Positions 27,795 through 37,353 of a stretch of 64,000 nucleotides of DNA are shown in pieces (position 1 is the stretch's first letter; each line of letters begins with the position of its first letter). The DNA is from Halomarina salina (GTDB lineage Archaea > Halobacteriota > Halobacteria > Halobacteriales > Haloarculaceae): positions 1,054,001-1,118,000 of the forward strand of contig NZ_JALLGW010000001.1 of NCBI RefSeq assembly GCF_023074835.1. The letters are read 5' to 3'. The notes under the pieces were generated by a model, which saw nothing but the letters and a program-made list of their open reading frames with translations, was not told the DNA's origin and did no database searches. The position numbers and the translations under genes are program-made.

Positions 27795-27947
27795 GTCGTG
27801 ACGCTCCAGCGGTGTGCCGGACGGCTCGGACGCCAGTCGCGCCTCGCGACGCGGGAGACAGGAACGGTGGTCTCGGGCGTGCGGGACGTCGGTCGGACGG
27901 TCGTCGACACGAACGCTTAACGAGGCCCGCGAACCAGGTCTCTCGAA

Positions 27948-28055
27948 ATGAGCGAGCCGACTGGCGCGCTGCCTGGACGCGGCCCACCGGCCCAGCGGTC
28001 CGCCGCATCGAACGGCGACGTCGCCCCCCGACCGAGTCGTTCGTCGCCGTGGTGA
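27948..28055 (+). CDS. 35-codon leader ORF overlapping the YeiH-type exporter start
   Basis: A short frame (MSEPTGALPGRGPPAQ...) begins 5 or so bases after the expected transcription start set by a CTTAA element at 27916. Its TGA overlaps the GTG of the exporter gene. It could be a leader peptide that couples translation, or the true N-terminus of the exporter separated by a frameshift. Codon use is as GC-rich as real genes here, which favours translation. Confidence 0.4.
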   Translation: MSEPTGALPGRGPPAQRSAASNGDVAPRPSRSSPW

Positions 28056-29071
28056 GTCCGACGTCGGTGGTCGCGCGGACGCTCCCCGGTATCGGGTTGC
28101 TCGTCGGCGGCGCGATACTCGCGAGGGCCATCGCCGGGCAGATTCCGCTCGGAAGCGAACTCATCGTCGCCGTCGTCCTCGGACTGGTCGTCGGGAACAC
28201 GGTCGGCGTTCCGGCGTGGGGCGAACCGGGCGTCGCGACGAACCCCCGACTGCTCGAGGTCGGCATCGTCCTGATGGGAGCGACGGTGACGGCCGGCAGC
28301 ATCGTCGAGGCCGGGCCGACCGTCGCCGGCGTCGTCCTCGTGGCGGTCGTCGCCACCATCGCGATGGTCGAGGTCCTCGCACGGACCGTCGTCGGGATAC
28401 CGGAGAAGGAGGGGTCGCTCCTCGCTGCGGGGTCGGGAATCTGTGGGGTCTCGGCCGTCGCCGCAGTCGCGGGGAGCATCCGGCCCGACGAACGGCAGGT
28501 CGCGTACGCGGTGGCGACGATACTGCTGTTCGACGCCGTGACGCTGTTCGTCTACCCGCTCGTGGGGGACGCGCTCGGTCTCTCGGATATCGTGTTCGGC
28601 GTGTGGGCCGGGACGACGATGTTCAGCACCGGCCCGGTGACGGCGGCGGGGTTCGCGTTCTCCGAGACGGCCGGGCAGTGGGCCGTCCTCGTCAAACTCG
28701 CCCGGAACACCCTCATCGGCGTCGTCGCCGTCGGCTACGCGGTGCTCTACAACCGACGCGGTGCCACGGCGGACGACGCCCGCCGCGGGGTCCGGGCGAA
28801 CCTCGGCCACCTCTGGGCGAGTTTCCCGACGTTCGTCGTCGGCTTCCTGTTCGTGATGGCGCTGGCGAGCGCTGGCTTCCTCTCGACCGCACAGGTAGCG
28901 CTGCTGGACGACGCCTCGAACTGGCTGTTCCTCCTCGCGTTCGTCGGTCTCGGGACGACCATCGACGTCTCGGAGCTCCGTGAGACGGGGCTCCGACCGG
29001 TGCTCGTCGTTCTGGTGACGCTCCTCACCGTCAGTAGCGTGATGCTGGCCGTCTCGTCCGTGGTGTTCTGA
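28052..29071 (+). CDS. YeiH/UPF0324-family putative sulfate exporter
   Basis: A 339-residue integral membrane protein with about ten hydrophobic helices. Family signatures are LLVGGAILARAIAG, LLEVGIVLMGATVTAGSI, AAGSGICGVSAVAAVAGSI and WAGTTMFSTGPVTAAGFAFS. Members are annotated as putative sulfate exporters (YeiH); substrate evidence is thin. The start is the GTG that gives an N-terminus of normal length. An ATG in another frame 104 bases upstream is nearer to the likely promoter (see the leader ORF). It follows the cox block but is probably transcribed separately. Confidence 0.85.
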   Translation: MSPTSVVARTLPGIGLLVGGAILARAIAGQIPLGSELIVAVVLGLVVGNTVGVPAWGEPGVATNPRLLEVGIVLMGATVTAGSIVEAGPTVAGVVLVAVVATIAMVEVLARTVVGIPEKEGSLLAAGSGICGVSAVAAVAGSIRPDERQVAYAVATILLFDAVTLFVYPLVGDALGLSDIVFGVWAGTTMFSTGPVTAAGFAFSETAGQWAVLVKLARNTLIGVVAVGYAVLYNRRGATADDARRGVRANLGHLWASFPTFVVGFLFVMALASAGFLSTAQVALLDDASNWLFLLAFVGLGTTIDVSELRETGLRPVLVVLVTLLTVSSVMLAVSSVVF

Positions 29072-29219
29072 GACGGACCTGCCCGCCGGTGTCGATAGCT
29101 CGACGCGCTCCTCGTCGAGCCTCACCACCCGACGACGTGACGATATCCGACCCGACCCCCGGTCACCGTCTCCGTATGTAGACACCGGGGTTAACACACG
29201 TCATCGGACAGGTCTACGC

Positions 29220-30014
29220 ATGCACACGAAACGACGGCAGGGTCTCGCCCTGGTCCTCGCGCTAGTGCTCGTCACCACCGCCGGTTGTTCCGCCCTCGGC
29301 GGTGGCGGGAACGGCTCACCGGAGACGCTCACTCAGGAGGAGTTCCACGCGCACGACGCGGCTCTCCGGGATGCTGGCTCCGCGACGGTCACGCTGAACG
29401 TCACCGCTCCATCGGGGGGGCAGTCCGTGCGACTGAACGGCGTCGTGAGGGCGGACTTCGAGGCGAACCGGACCAGCGCGAACACGACCATCCCCATGTT
29501 CGGCGGTATCAGCGTCGACCAGTACTCCGACGGGTCCACGACGTACGAGCGGACCGTCTCCGGGTTCACCGGAACGCAGTACGACGCCGTCGAGGGGAGC
29601 CAGACCTACCTCTCGACCGCGATGATGGACGACGGCGACGACGGGTCCTCGTCGAACGGCTCCGTGGACATCTCCTCCGAGAGTGCGAACCTCTCGTTCG
29701 AGAAGACGGGTGAAGACGGCTTCGAGGGCGCGACCGTCTACCGCGCCGACCGGTCCGCGCTCGTCGACACCTACTCCGGGAAGCTGAACGGGAGTGTCGT
29801 GAACGCCTCCCTGGAGATGCACCGCACCGACGACGGCTTCTTCAACTTCGTCCACCTCCGACTCGTGACCGAGGTCGACGGCCAGCGCCAGTTGACCGAA
29901 CTCCGGTTCCGCATCACGAATCTCGGCGAGACCGCGGTGACGAAACCGGCGTGGGTGAGCACGGCCCGAACGATGACCGAGAACGCGTCGGCGTCCGAGA
30001 ACGCGTCGGCATAA
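29220..30014 (+). CDS. Haloarchaeal lipoprotein, DUF7537-like
   Basis: A 264-residue predicted lipoprotein. The signal peptide (LALVLALVLVTTAGCSALGG) ends at a lipobox Cys; it lacks an RR pair and so probably uses Sec. The mature part is Ser-, Thr- and Asn-rich, consistent with N-glycosylation sites on the outer cell surface. It resembles abundant haloarchaeal lipoproteins of unknown function (DUF7537). The last residues repeat ENASASENASA, a duplicated 15-base segment. An AT-richer stretch with GGGTTAACAC about 25-35 bases upstream may be its promoter. Confidence 0.7.
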   Translation: MHTKRRQGLALVLALVLVTTAGCSALGGGGNGSPETLTQEEFHAHDAALRDAGSATVTLNVTAPSGGQSVRLNGVVRADFEANRTSANTTIPMFGGISVDQYSDGSTTYERTVSGFTGTQYDAVEGSQTYLSTAMMDDGDDGSSSNGSVDISSESANLSFEKTGEDGFEGATVYRADRSALVDTYSGKLNGSVVNASLEMHRTDDGFFNFVHLRLVTEVDGQRQLTELRFRITNLGETAVTKPAWVSTARTMTENASASENASA

Positions 30015-30160
30015 CTACGCGAGCCGCTCTTTCTGTACCGGTCGCTCCTCGCGGATAGCTGTGCCGAGCGGGTGGCTCACGACCGACGAATTCGGGTGAA
30101 TCGAGAGTGCGAGCGAAGGAAAGCGGCGACGAAGCGGCTACTCGTGAGCGACCGCGACCC

Positions 30161-30550
30161 TCAGATGACGCGGTTCTGGAGGTAGTCGAGGTGTTTCGCG
30201 TTGTAGACGATCTGGACGCTGTCGGCAGCAGGGCTGCCGATGCAGGTCAGACGGACGTTCTTGTCGTCGACCTCCTCGTCCGAGAGGATCTGCTGCATGT
30301 CCATCTCGATCTCGCCCTCCTTGACGATGGCAGCGCAGTTCGCACACGCGCCAGCGCGACAGGAGAACGGCCAGTCGTAGCCCTGCGCCTCGGCGGCTTC
30401 GAGGATGTACTCGCCTTCGTTGACCTCGAGTTCGCCGTAGTCCTCCTCGTCGAGACCCGCGTCGGCGGCTTCGTCGAAGAGGTCGTCGTCGTCCATCGAC
30501 CAGCCCTGGTCGTCCAGAACTTCGTAGTTGAGGTATTCGACTGTTGGCAT
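30161..30550 (-). CDS. Halobacterial-type 2Fe-2S ferredoxin
   Basis: A 129-residue plant-type ferredoxin of the halophilic form. The cluster ligands are C64, C69, C72 and C103 (CRAGACANC and LTCIGS). An extra acidic segment near the N-terminus ([18 protein letters not shown]) is the halophilic insertion known from the Halobacterium protein. It serves as the electron acceptor of 2-oxoacid:ferredoxin oxidoreductases. The start was set to give [10 protein letters not shown], the family N-terminus; the eight codons before it are unlikely to be translated. Confidence 0.93.
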   Translation of the reverse strand: MPTVEYLNYEVLDDQGWSMDDDDLFDEAADAGLDEEDYGELEVNEGEYILEAAEAQGYDWPFSCRAGACANCAAIVKEGEIEMDMQQILSDEEVDDKNVRLTCIGSPAADSVQIVYNAKHLDYLQNRVI

Positions 30551-30647
30551 CACCGATGCTTTCTCCCGCCGCACTGTTAGACTTTGCTGTTGCGAGTTTA
30601 GGCGGGCCTAAGACGCTACGAAGGGGGTTTCCGGGGGTTCGCCGAAC

Positions 30648-31844
30648 TCAGAACCAGGGGGCGAACCGGAAGACGAGGTACGCCGCGACGGCGGAGATGC
30701 TCGGTGTGAGAACCCAGAGGACGACGACGCGAGCGGTCGCGGCGGGGTCGAACAGGTCGCTCGCCTTGAGGCTCCCCGGGTTCTCTTCGCCGATGCTCGG
30801 GACGTCCGTGATGCTCTTGACGCGGCCACCACCCTGACCGTCGGCCGCGACCGAGTCGACGTCGACCGGGGGAGGGTCGCCGCTCCGGGCCGCCTTCGCG
30901 GCGTCCGAGAGCGTCGTCGTCCGGGTCGCTCGGCCCCAGCCCAGCCCGACGATGCACATCGTCGCGCTGACCGCGAGGCTGGCGGGGATGCCGATGAACG
31001 AGAGGAACGTGATGAGACTCGCGGAGATGGTCTCGACGATGAGCGCCGCGGTCAGCGGGAGGTCCGTCAGGTCGTTGCCGACCGTGTCGAGCGTCCGGCG
31101 GGCGATGGTGAACGCGCCGAGTCCGATGGCCCCGCCGGCGACGACGACGCCGACGCTGGTGTCGATGGCCCCCGCCCCGACGAGCGGGGCGACGGCGTTG
31201 GCGACGTTCGACGCGCCCGCGGAGAACGCCATGTAACAGCCGATGGCGATGACGAGCACCGTCCCGATCACCTCGCGTCGACGGGCGTTCGGGTGCTGGC
31301 GGGGGACTGGAATCCGGCTCGACCGGTCGAAGTACAGCGCGGGGTCGTCCGAGGAGTCGAGGTCCATCCACGCGTCGAGGTAGGGGTAGAGGTAGCGACC
31401 GATGACGCCACAGACCCAGAACGCGAGGATGGGGGCGACGAGCCACCACGTCACGATGCGGCCCATCGTCTCCCACGAGATGGTGTTCGTGGCGACGCCG
31501 AGACCGGCGATGGCCCCCACGGCGGTCATCGAGGTGGAGGCGGGGACGCCGAACAGGTTCGAGACGAGCAGCGCCATCCCGACGAAGAAGAGGACGGCGA
31601 CGCTCGCCGCGAGCGTGAACTGGTCGCTCGGGACGATCTCGCCGCCCATCGTGTCGATGACCTTGACGCCGACCGTCGCGCCGCCGAGCAGCGCGAACAC
31701 GGTCATCAGCAGTCCGGCAGCGAGTTTGCCGAGCGTGCCGCTCCCCACGGCAGGCCCGAAGGCGACTCCGGTCGAGGAGCCACCGATGTTGAACCCGACG
31801 AACACCGCGACTGCTAATCCGACGATCAGGAGAACCTCGGCCAC
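30648..31844 (-). CDS. PiT-family inorganic phosphate transporter
   Basis: A 398-residue membrane protein of the PiT family, with two inverted repeats. The N-terminal signature is FNIGGSSTGVAFGPAVGSG and the second is GASNVANAVAPLVGAGA, against the usual GxNDxANAxGP; SMTAVGAIAG and SLITFLSFIGIPAS also match. PiT proteins take up phosphate with H+ or Na+. A hydrophilic acidic loop of about 70 residues precedes the last helix. A second, more divergent homologue is encoded near 51 kb. No PhoU-like (DUF47) gene adjoins either copy. Confidence 0.88.
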   Translation of the reverse strand: MAEVLLIVGLAVAVFVGFNIGGSSTGVAFGPAVGSGTLGKLAAGLLMTVFALLGGATVGVKVIDTMGGEIVPSDQFTLAASVAVLFFVGMALLVSNLFGVPASTSMTAVGAIAGLGVATNTISWETMGRIVTWWLVAPILAFWVCGVIGRYLYPYLDAWMDLDSSDDPALYFDRSSRIPVPRQHPNARRREVIGTVLVIAIGCYMAFSAGASNVANAVAPLVGAGAIDTSVGVVVAGGAIGLGAFTIARRTLDTVGNDLTDLPLTAALIVETISASLITFLSFIGIPASLAVSATMCIVGLGWGRATRTTTLSDAAKAARSGDPPPVDVDSVAADGQGGGRVKSITDVPSIGEENPGSLKASDLFDPAATARVVVLWVLTPSISAVAAYLVFRFAPWF

Positions 31845-31935
31845 TACCGGCCGTAGTTCGTGGTCGGAGATAAAATCACGGTGTTCCCCCTCTCACGGGA
31901 CCGGTTTGGCTCTGCGATGACACGTTCTGGGGGGT

Positions 31936-33777
31936 TCAGAGCCCCCAGAACACGACGATTCCGCCGACGGTGACCACCGAGAGAAGGAGTTGCAGCGGCG
32001 CGCCGACGCGGAGGTAGTCGCCGAACGTGTAGCCGCCGGGGCCGTAGACGAACAGGTTGGTCTGGTAGCCGATGGGGGTCATGAACGACGAGGAGGCCGC
32101 GAACATCACCGCGAGGACGAACGCGAACGGGCTCACGCCGAGTTCGACGGCGGCGGTGACGGCAACCGGCAGCATCAGGACGACGCTGGCGTTGTTGCTG
32201 ACGAGTTCGGTGACGACGCCGGTGACGACGTAGAACACCCAGAGCACGCCGACCGGCGGGAGGTAGGTCGCCGTCTCGGCGACGTAGTGGCCGAGCAGCG
32301 CCGCGCCGCCGGTCCGCTGGAGCGCGATTCCCAGTGGGATGACGCCCGCCAGCAGGAAGATGACGTTCCAGTCGACCGTGTCGTACAGTTCGTTCGGCCG
32401 GATGACCCCGAGTAGCACCATCGCGACGACGCCCGCCAGCGCGCTGACGAGGATGTCGACGATACCGAGGGCGGCGACGGCGACGACGCCGACGACGACG
32501 GCCACCGCGTACGGTATCTTCTCGGTCCGGTAGGCCGGTTCGTCGGGTTCGCGGGCGACGATGAAGTCCCGGCCGCGGGCGAGGCGGTCCAGCGCCTCGG
32601 GGGTCGCGCTCACGAGCAGCGTGTCGCCCGAGCGTATCTCGACCTTCTCCAGTCGCGACCGGACGACCTCACCACGCGAGCGGAACGCGAGGACGCTCGC
32701 GTCGTAGCGCTGGCGGAACGTCGAACTCCCGAGAGACTCGCCGACGAGGAACGACCCGCGCGGGACGACCACCTCGGCGACGACCACGTCGTCGTTCGCC
32801 AGCGCCTCCTCGGTGGTCGGTCCGCTCGCCGGGGTGAGCCCGTCGAGGACGACGAGCTGTCGGACGGCGGCGCTGTCACCGCGGAGGCGGAGCGTGTCGC
32901 CCGCCCGAATCGTCTCGCGGGTGAACGGACCGTACAGCCAGTCGCCGTCGCGCCGGACCTGCAACACGTCGGCGTCGAACCACGAGAGCGCGCGCTCGAT
33001 GGGGACGCCCACGAGCGGCGACGTCTGCGGCACCGTCACGTCGGTCAGGTACGTCGCGATGCCGTACTCCTCGACGTAGTCGTCCTCGATGGGGACGCGC
33101 TCGGGGAGCAACCGGTCGGCGAACAGCAGGAGGTAGACGACGCCGGTCACGAGGACGACGACGCCCAGTCGCGTGAACTCGAACATCGACAGGCTGTGGA
33201 GGTCGGTTCCGGGGTACTGCACGGCGAGTCGACGCGCGACGTCGCTGGCGAGGATGTTCGTGGAGGTGCCGATGAGCGTGAGGGTCCCGCCGAGGACGGA
33301 GGCGTACGACAGGGGGATGAGGAGCTTCGAGGGCGACGTCTGCCCCTTGTGCGCGAGGTCGGAGATGACGGGGACGAGGATGGCGACGACGGGCGTGTTG
33401 TTGAGGAAGCCCGACGGGAGGCTCGCGACGCCGATGGTCGCCGCGAGCTGTCTCCGGCGGTCGGTGCCCGCGAACCGCGCCAGCCGACGGCCGAGAATCT
33501 GGACGACTCCGGTCTTCGACACGCCAGCCGAGAGGATGAGCATCGCCAGCACCGTCACCGTCGCCGGGTTCGAGAACCCCGACACGCCCAGCTCCGGCGT
33601 GACTCGCGTGTACGGTTCGAGGACGATGAGCAGGACCATCAGCAGGATGGCGGTGACGTCCACCGGGAGCGCCTCCGTGACGAACAGCACCAGCGCCAGT
33701 ACGACCACCCCGAACACGACCAGTATCCCCACCGAGAGTTCGGGGGCGGCCGCGCTCTGGAGCACTGCGCCGAGCAT
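31936..33777 (-). CDS. SLC13-family permease with two TrkA-C domains
   Basis: A 613-residue transporter. Two blocks of five or six helices flank a soluble middle part (residues about 220-400) made of two TrkA-C (RCK_C) modules, TSPLVGVPIERALSWF and GSFLVGESLGSSTFRQRY. The paired substrate and sodium motifs FLNNTPVVAILVPV and VSNNASVVLMLPVA identify the SLC13 (DASS) family, which moves sulfate or dicarboxylates with sodium. The TrkA-C modules suggest ligand control. It sits behind the PiT gene on the same strand; the pair may respond to anion supply. Confidence 0.88.
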   Translation of the reverse strand: MLGAVLQSAAAPELSVGILVVFGVVVLALVLFVTEALPVDVTAILLMVLLIVLEPYTRVTPELGVSGFSNPATVTVLAMLILSAGVSKTGVVQILGRRLARFAGTDRRRQLAATIGVASLPSGFLNNTPVVAILVPVISDLAHKGQTSPSKLLIPLSYASVLGGTLTLIGTSTNILASDVARRLAVQYPGTDLHSLSMFEFTRLGVVVLVTGVVYLLLFADRLLPERVPIEDDYVEEYGIATYLTDVTVPQTSPLVGVPIERALSWFDADVLQVRRDGDWLYGPFTRETIRAGDTLRLRGDSAAVRQLVVLDGLTPASGPTTEEALANDDVVVAEVVVPRGSFLVGESLGSSTFRQRYDASVLAFRSRGEVVRSRLEKVEIRSGDTLLVSATPEALDRLARGRDFIVAREPDEPAYRTEKIPYAVAVVVGVVAVAALGIVDILVSALAGVVAMVLLGVIRPNELYDTVDWNVIFLLAGVIPLGIALQRTGGAALLGHYVAETATYLPPVGVLWVFYVVTGVVTELVSNNASVVLMLPVAVTAAVELGVSPFAFVLAVMFAASSSFMTPIGYQTNLFVYGPGGYTFGDYLRVGAPLQLLLSVVTVGGIVVFWGL

Positions 33778-33962
33778 CGTATAACTCGAACGACACGTGC
33801 GGACGTAAGCACACCGCGACACCTCCGCGCTCGTGGCGGTCGGCCAGCGACGAGCACCGGTCCGTCGCCGAGCGTCGGTACGGTCGTCGGTCGTCGTCCA
33901 CACGACTCCGTAGCCGGTCGCGTCTCGGTGGCTTTACGCCACGTTCCCGCGTTCGTCGGCCC

Positions 33963-34679
33963 ATGTTCTCCGAGTTCGAGGTCGTCCCCGCGGTGGACGT
34001 CCAGGACGGGCAGGTCGTCCAGCTAGTCGGCGGCGAACGCGGCACCGGGACGGAGTACGGCGACCCGGTCGAGGCGGCCGAGCGGTGGGTGGAGGCCGGC
34101 GCGCGGACGCTCCACCTCGTCGACCTCGACGGGGCGTTCGAGGGCGAACGCGTCAACGCCGACGCCATCGCGGCCGTCGTCGATGCCGTCGACGTTCCCG
34201 TCCAGATGGGCGGCGGCATCCGGACGGCCGAGGATGCACGCACCCTCCTCGACGCTGGCGTCGACCGGGTCATCCTCGGGACCGCCGCCGTCGAGAACCC
34301 CGACATCGTGGCCGAGGTGAGCGACGACTACCCCGACGGCGTCCTCGTCAGCCTCGACGCGAAGGGCGGCGAGGTGGTCGTCTCCGGGTGGACCGAGGGC
34401 ACCGGCCTCGACCCGGCCGAGGCCGCCGAGCGGTACGCGGACCTCGGCGCGGCGGGCATCCTCTTCACCGACGTCGACGTCGAGGGCCAACTGGAGGGCG
34501 TCCGCACCGACCCGGTCCGACGACTCGTCGAGGCCACCTCGATTCCCGTCGTCGCCAGCGGCGGCGTCGCCACGCTCGACGACGTGCGTGCCCTCCGGGG
34601 GACGGGCGCGGCGGCGGTCGTCGTCGGCACGGCGCTGTACGAGGGACGGTTCACGCTCCGCGAAGCGATGGACGCCTGA
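33963..34679 (+). CDS. hisA: Phosphoribosylformimino-5-aminoimidazole carboxamide ribotide isomerase
   Basis: A 238-residue TIM barrel. The catalytic aspartates lie in VVPAVDVQDGQVVQL and ILFTDVDVEG, the phosphate loops are GGGIRTAED and VVASGGVATLDDV. These distinguish HisA (histidine synthesis step 4, an Amadori rearrangement) from HisF. Length is normal. A TTTACG element about 26-31 bases before the ATG suggests a leaderless transcript. Histidine genes are scattered in haloarchaea; hisB lies 2 kb downstream, with tryptophanase between. Confidence 0.93.
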   Translation: MFSEFEVVPAVDVQDGQVVQLVGGERGTGTEYGDPVEAAERWVEAGARTLHLVDLDGAFEGERVNADAIAAVVDAVDVPVQMGGGIRTAEDARTLLDAGVDRVILGTAAVENPDIVAEVSDDYPDGVLVSLDAKGGEVVVSGWTEGTGLDPAEAAERYADLGAAGILFTDVDVEGQLEGVRTDPVRRLVEATSIPVVASGGVATLDDVRALRGTGAAAVVVGTALYEGRFTLREAMDA

Positions 34680-34839
34680 GTCCGCCGATGCCCACTCCCG
34701 GTCACCGTCGCCGTCCACCGGTCGTTCGTGGCCTGCGCTGACGGTGGGTGGACGACGCCGTGCGATTCCGGACGACGCCGTCAGCACTCGTACGACGCTG
34801 TCTGGCGGGAGTTATCACGCGAGCGCCGAACGCACGACC

Positions 34840-36186
34840 ATGCGCTCCTACAAGGCGAAGGCCGTCGAGCCGATCCGCCTCCCGGACCGCGACGCGCGCA
34901 CGGAAGCGCTCGACGCGGCCGGACACAACGTCTTCAACCTCGATTCGGAGGACGTCTACGTCGACCTGCTCACCGACTCCGGGACCGGGACGATGAGCGA
35001 CGAGCAGTGGGCCGCGCTGATGCGCGGCGACGAGGCGTACGCCGGGTCGAGCAGTTTCTCGCGCCTCCGGTCGGCCGTCGAGGACGTGATGGGCTTCGAG
35101 CACGTCGTCCCGACCCACCAGGGCCGCGGCGCGGAGAACGTCCTCTACGGGACGCTCGTCGAGGAGGGCGACGTCGTTCTGAACAACACTCACTTCGACA
35201 CGACCCGCGCGCACGTCGCCAACCAGGGCGCGGAGGCCGTCGACTGCCCCGTCGACGGCGCGTGGGACCGCTCCGTCGAGGGCGACTTCCTCGGGAACTT
35301 CGACGTCGAGAAGGGCCGCGCCGTGGCCGAGGAGGTCGGTGCCGAGAACGTCCCCGTCGTCGTCACGACCATCACGAACAACTCCGCGGCGGGTCAGCCG
35401 GTGAGTCTGGAGAACATCCGCGCCACCGCGAACCTCGCCGACGAACTCGACGCCTGGTTCGTGATCGACGCCTGTCGGTTCGCCGAGAACGCTCACTTCG
35501 TGCAGGCACGCGAGTCGGGACAGCGCGACCGTTCGCTGGCCGCGATCGCCCGCGAGCAACTCTCCTACGCCGACGCGGTGACGATGAGCGGGAAGAAGGA
35601 CGGGCTGGTCAACATCGGCGGGTTCGCCGCGATGCGCGACGACGACCTGTTCGAGCACGCGAAACAGCGCGCCATCCTCTACGAGGGGTTCCCGACCTAC
35701 GGCGGCCTCGCTGGCCGCGATATCGAGGCGATGGCCGTCGGCCTGCGCGAGGCCGTCGAACCGCCGTACGTCGACGAACGCGTCGAGCAGGTCGCCACGC
35801 TCGGCGAACTGCTCTCGGAGGCGGAGATACCCATCGTGACGCCGACGGGCGGCCACGCCGTCTACGTCGACGCGGGCGAACTCCTCCCCCACATCCCGAC
35901 CGAGGAGTTCCCCGGCCAGCGCCTCGTCTGCGAACTGTACCGCGAGGGCGCGGTCAGGAGCGTCGAACTCGGGTCGTTCGCGTTCCCCGGCGCCGACCGG
36001 CCGGACTACGTCCGCCTGGCCGTCCCGCGCCGGACGTACTGGCGCGAGCACCTCGAACACGTCGCGGAGACGGCGGCCGCGGTCCGCGAGAAGCGCGAGG
36101 AGTACGTCGGCCTCGAAATCGTCGAGGAACCACCGATGAAGGAGCTTCGGCACTTCTCGGCGCGTCTAGAATCGGTCGAGGAGTGA
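34840..36186 (+). CDS. tnaA: Tryptophanase / beta-eliminating lyase
   Basis: A 448-residue PLP enzyme of the tryptophanase / tyrosine phenol-lyase family. SGKKDGLVNIGG carries the PLP lysine (K252 or K253), VVPTHQGRGAENVLYG and VTTITNNSAAGQPVS are family blocks, and FPTYGGLAGRDIEAMAVGL is diagnostic. The enzyme splits tryptophan into indole, pyruvate and ammonia; distinguishing it from tyrosine phenol-lyase by eye is not secure. GTTATCA 23-29 bases upstream supports the chosen ATG. Its place between hisA and hisB has no obvious metabolic reason. Confidence 0.87.
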   Translation: MRSYKAKAVEPIRLPDRDARTEALDAAGHNVFNLDSEDVYVDLLTDSGTGTMSDEQWAALMRGDEAYAGSSSFSRLRSAVEDVMGFEHVVPTHQGRGAENVLYGTLVEEGDVVLNNTHFDTTRAHVANQGAEAVDCPVDGAWDRSVEGDFLGNFDVEKGRAVAEEVGAENVPVVVTTITNNSAAGQPVSLENIRATANLADELDAWFVIDACRFAENAHFVQARESGQRDRSLAAIAREQLSYADAVTMSGKKDGLVNIGGFAAMRDDDLFEHAKQRAILYEGFPTYGGLAGRDIEAMAVGLREAVEPPYVDERVEQVATLGELLSEAEIPIVTPTGGHAVYVDAGELLPHIPTEEFPGQRLVCELYREGAVRSVELGSFAFPGADRPDYVRLAVPRRTYWREHLEHVAETAAAVREKREEYVGLEIVEEPPMKELRHFSARLESVEE

Positions 36187-36318
36187 CACCCGCTGGGAAC
36201 GGTCCGGAGACCGAGCGCGTGAGACGGTGTCGGCTGCGCGAATCGACTTCGAGCGTCGGTTGGCGTGCGATGCGCGTCTTCCCGGCGTGGCAGCCGTCGT
36301 GGACGGTTCCCCTGGCCC

Positions 36319-36447
36319 TCACTGCTTGGCGCGGTAGCCGAGGTAGGCGACGCCGGCCCCTGCCGCCGACAGCGTCGGACTCGTGCTCGCGAGTTCGGGA
36401 GCCTTCCGGGAGGCCGTCCGAAGCAGTCGCTCGCTGAGTCGTGTCAC
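36319..36447 (-). CDS. Possible 42-residue small protein
   Basis: A short GTG-initiated frame, antisense to neighbouring transcription, coding for a basic N-terminal half ([19 protein letters not shown]) and a hydrophobic Gly/Ala-rich half ending [11 protein letters not shown]. The pattern (amphipathic basic helix followed by a short membrane-seeking helix) recurs in small haloarchaeal proteins, and the frame uses the GC-rich third positions of real genes. It fills most of the gap between tnaA and hisB. There is no direct support from a motif. Confidence 0.4.
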   Translation of the reverse strand: MTRLSERLLRTASRKAPELASTSPTLSAAGAGVAYLGYRAKQ

Positions 36448-36527
36448 GGACGATATCCAGAACTCGTGACGGAAAAACGTCACGCTACGAGGGAAACCGA
36501 TTAGCCCCCACCCACTCAGGTTCGGGT

Positions 36528-37115
36528 ATGACTACGCGGAGCGCGAGCGTGACGCGCACCACGAGCGAGACGGACATCGACCTCGACCTCACCGTCGACG
36601 GGTCGGGCGAGGCCGACGTCGAGACGGGTATCGGCTTCTTCGACCACATGCTGACGTCGTTCGCCAAGCACGGCCTGTTCGACCTGCGCGTCGAGTGCGA
36701 CGGCGACCTGCACGTCGACGACCACCACACCGTCGAGGACGTGGCGCTCGCGCTCGGCGAGGCGTTCGACGAGGCGCTGGGCGACCGCTCGGGTATCGTC
36801 CGGTTCGCCGACCGACGGGTCCCCCTCGACGAGGCCGTCGCCAGCGTCGTCGTCGACGTCTCGGGCCGCCCCCTGTTTCGCTTCGAGGGCGAGTTCTCGC
36901 AGGATTCGGTCGGGGAGTTCACGAGCCACATGGCGGGCCACTTCGCCCGCTCGCTGACGACGACGGCCGGACTGACGCTCCACGCGAGCGTCGAGGGCGA
37001 GAACGCCCACCACGAGGTGGAGGCGCTGTTCAAGTGCCTCGCGCGGACGCTCGACGACGCGACCCGCATCGACGAGCGCCGACAGGGGACGCCGAGTACG
37101 AAGGGCGAACTGTAG
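36528..37115 (+). CDS. hisB: Imidazoleglycerol-phosphate dehydratase
   Basis: A 195-residue HisB. The duplicated metal-binding motifs are [16 protein letters not shown] and [17 protein letters not shown], with [17 protein letters not shown] between the N-terminal strands. It removes water from imidazole-glycerol phosphate, step 6 of histidine synthesis. It lacks the phosphatase domain seen in enteric bacteria, as usual for archaea. The ATG chosen gives [23 protein letters not shown] about 27 bases before it may be the TATA element. Confidence 0.94.
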   Translation: MTTRSASVTRTTSETDIDLDLTVDGSGEADVETGIGFFDHMLTSFAKHGLFDLRVECDGDLHVDDHHTVEDVALALGEAFDEALGDRSGIVRFADRRVPLDEAVASVVVDVSGRPLFRFEGEFSQDSVGEFTSHMAGHFARSLTTTAGLTLHASVEGENAHHEVEALFKCLARTLDDATRIDERRQGTPSTKGEL

Positions 37116-37353
37116 TCGCTGGTCGCTCCACCTGGTTCTCCACCGCTCGTCCCCGCCCCGCCGCCAGCCTCGGGCGGTTCCGGAGCGCCCTGTTGGCTCG
37201 AGTGACGGTACTCGGCCGGTGAGACTCAACCGAACCCGAGAGAAAGCCCTTCGTCCCCCCACCGGTAGCGGGGCGTGGGTTGTACCAGCACATGACACGG
37301 TATTGCGTGGTTCGTCGTTTCACGACGCGACCGACGGCCGGCCGACGGGGTGC

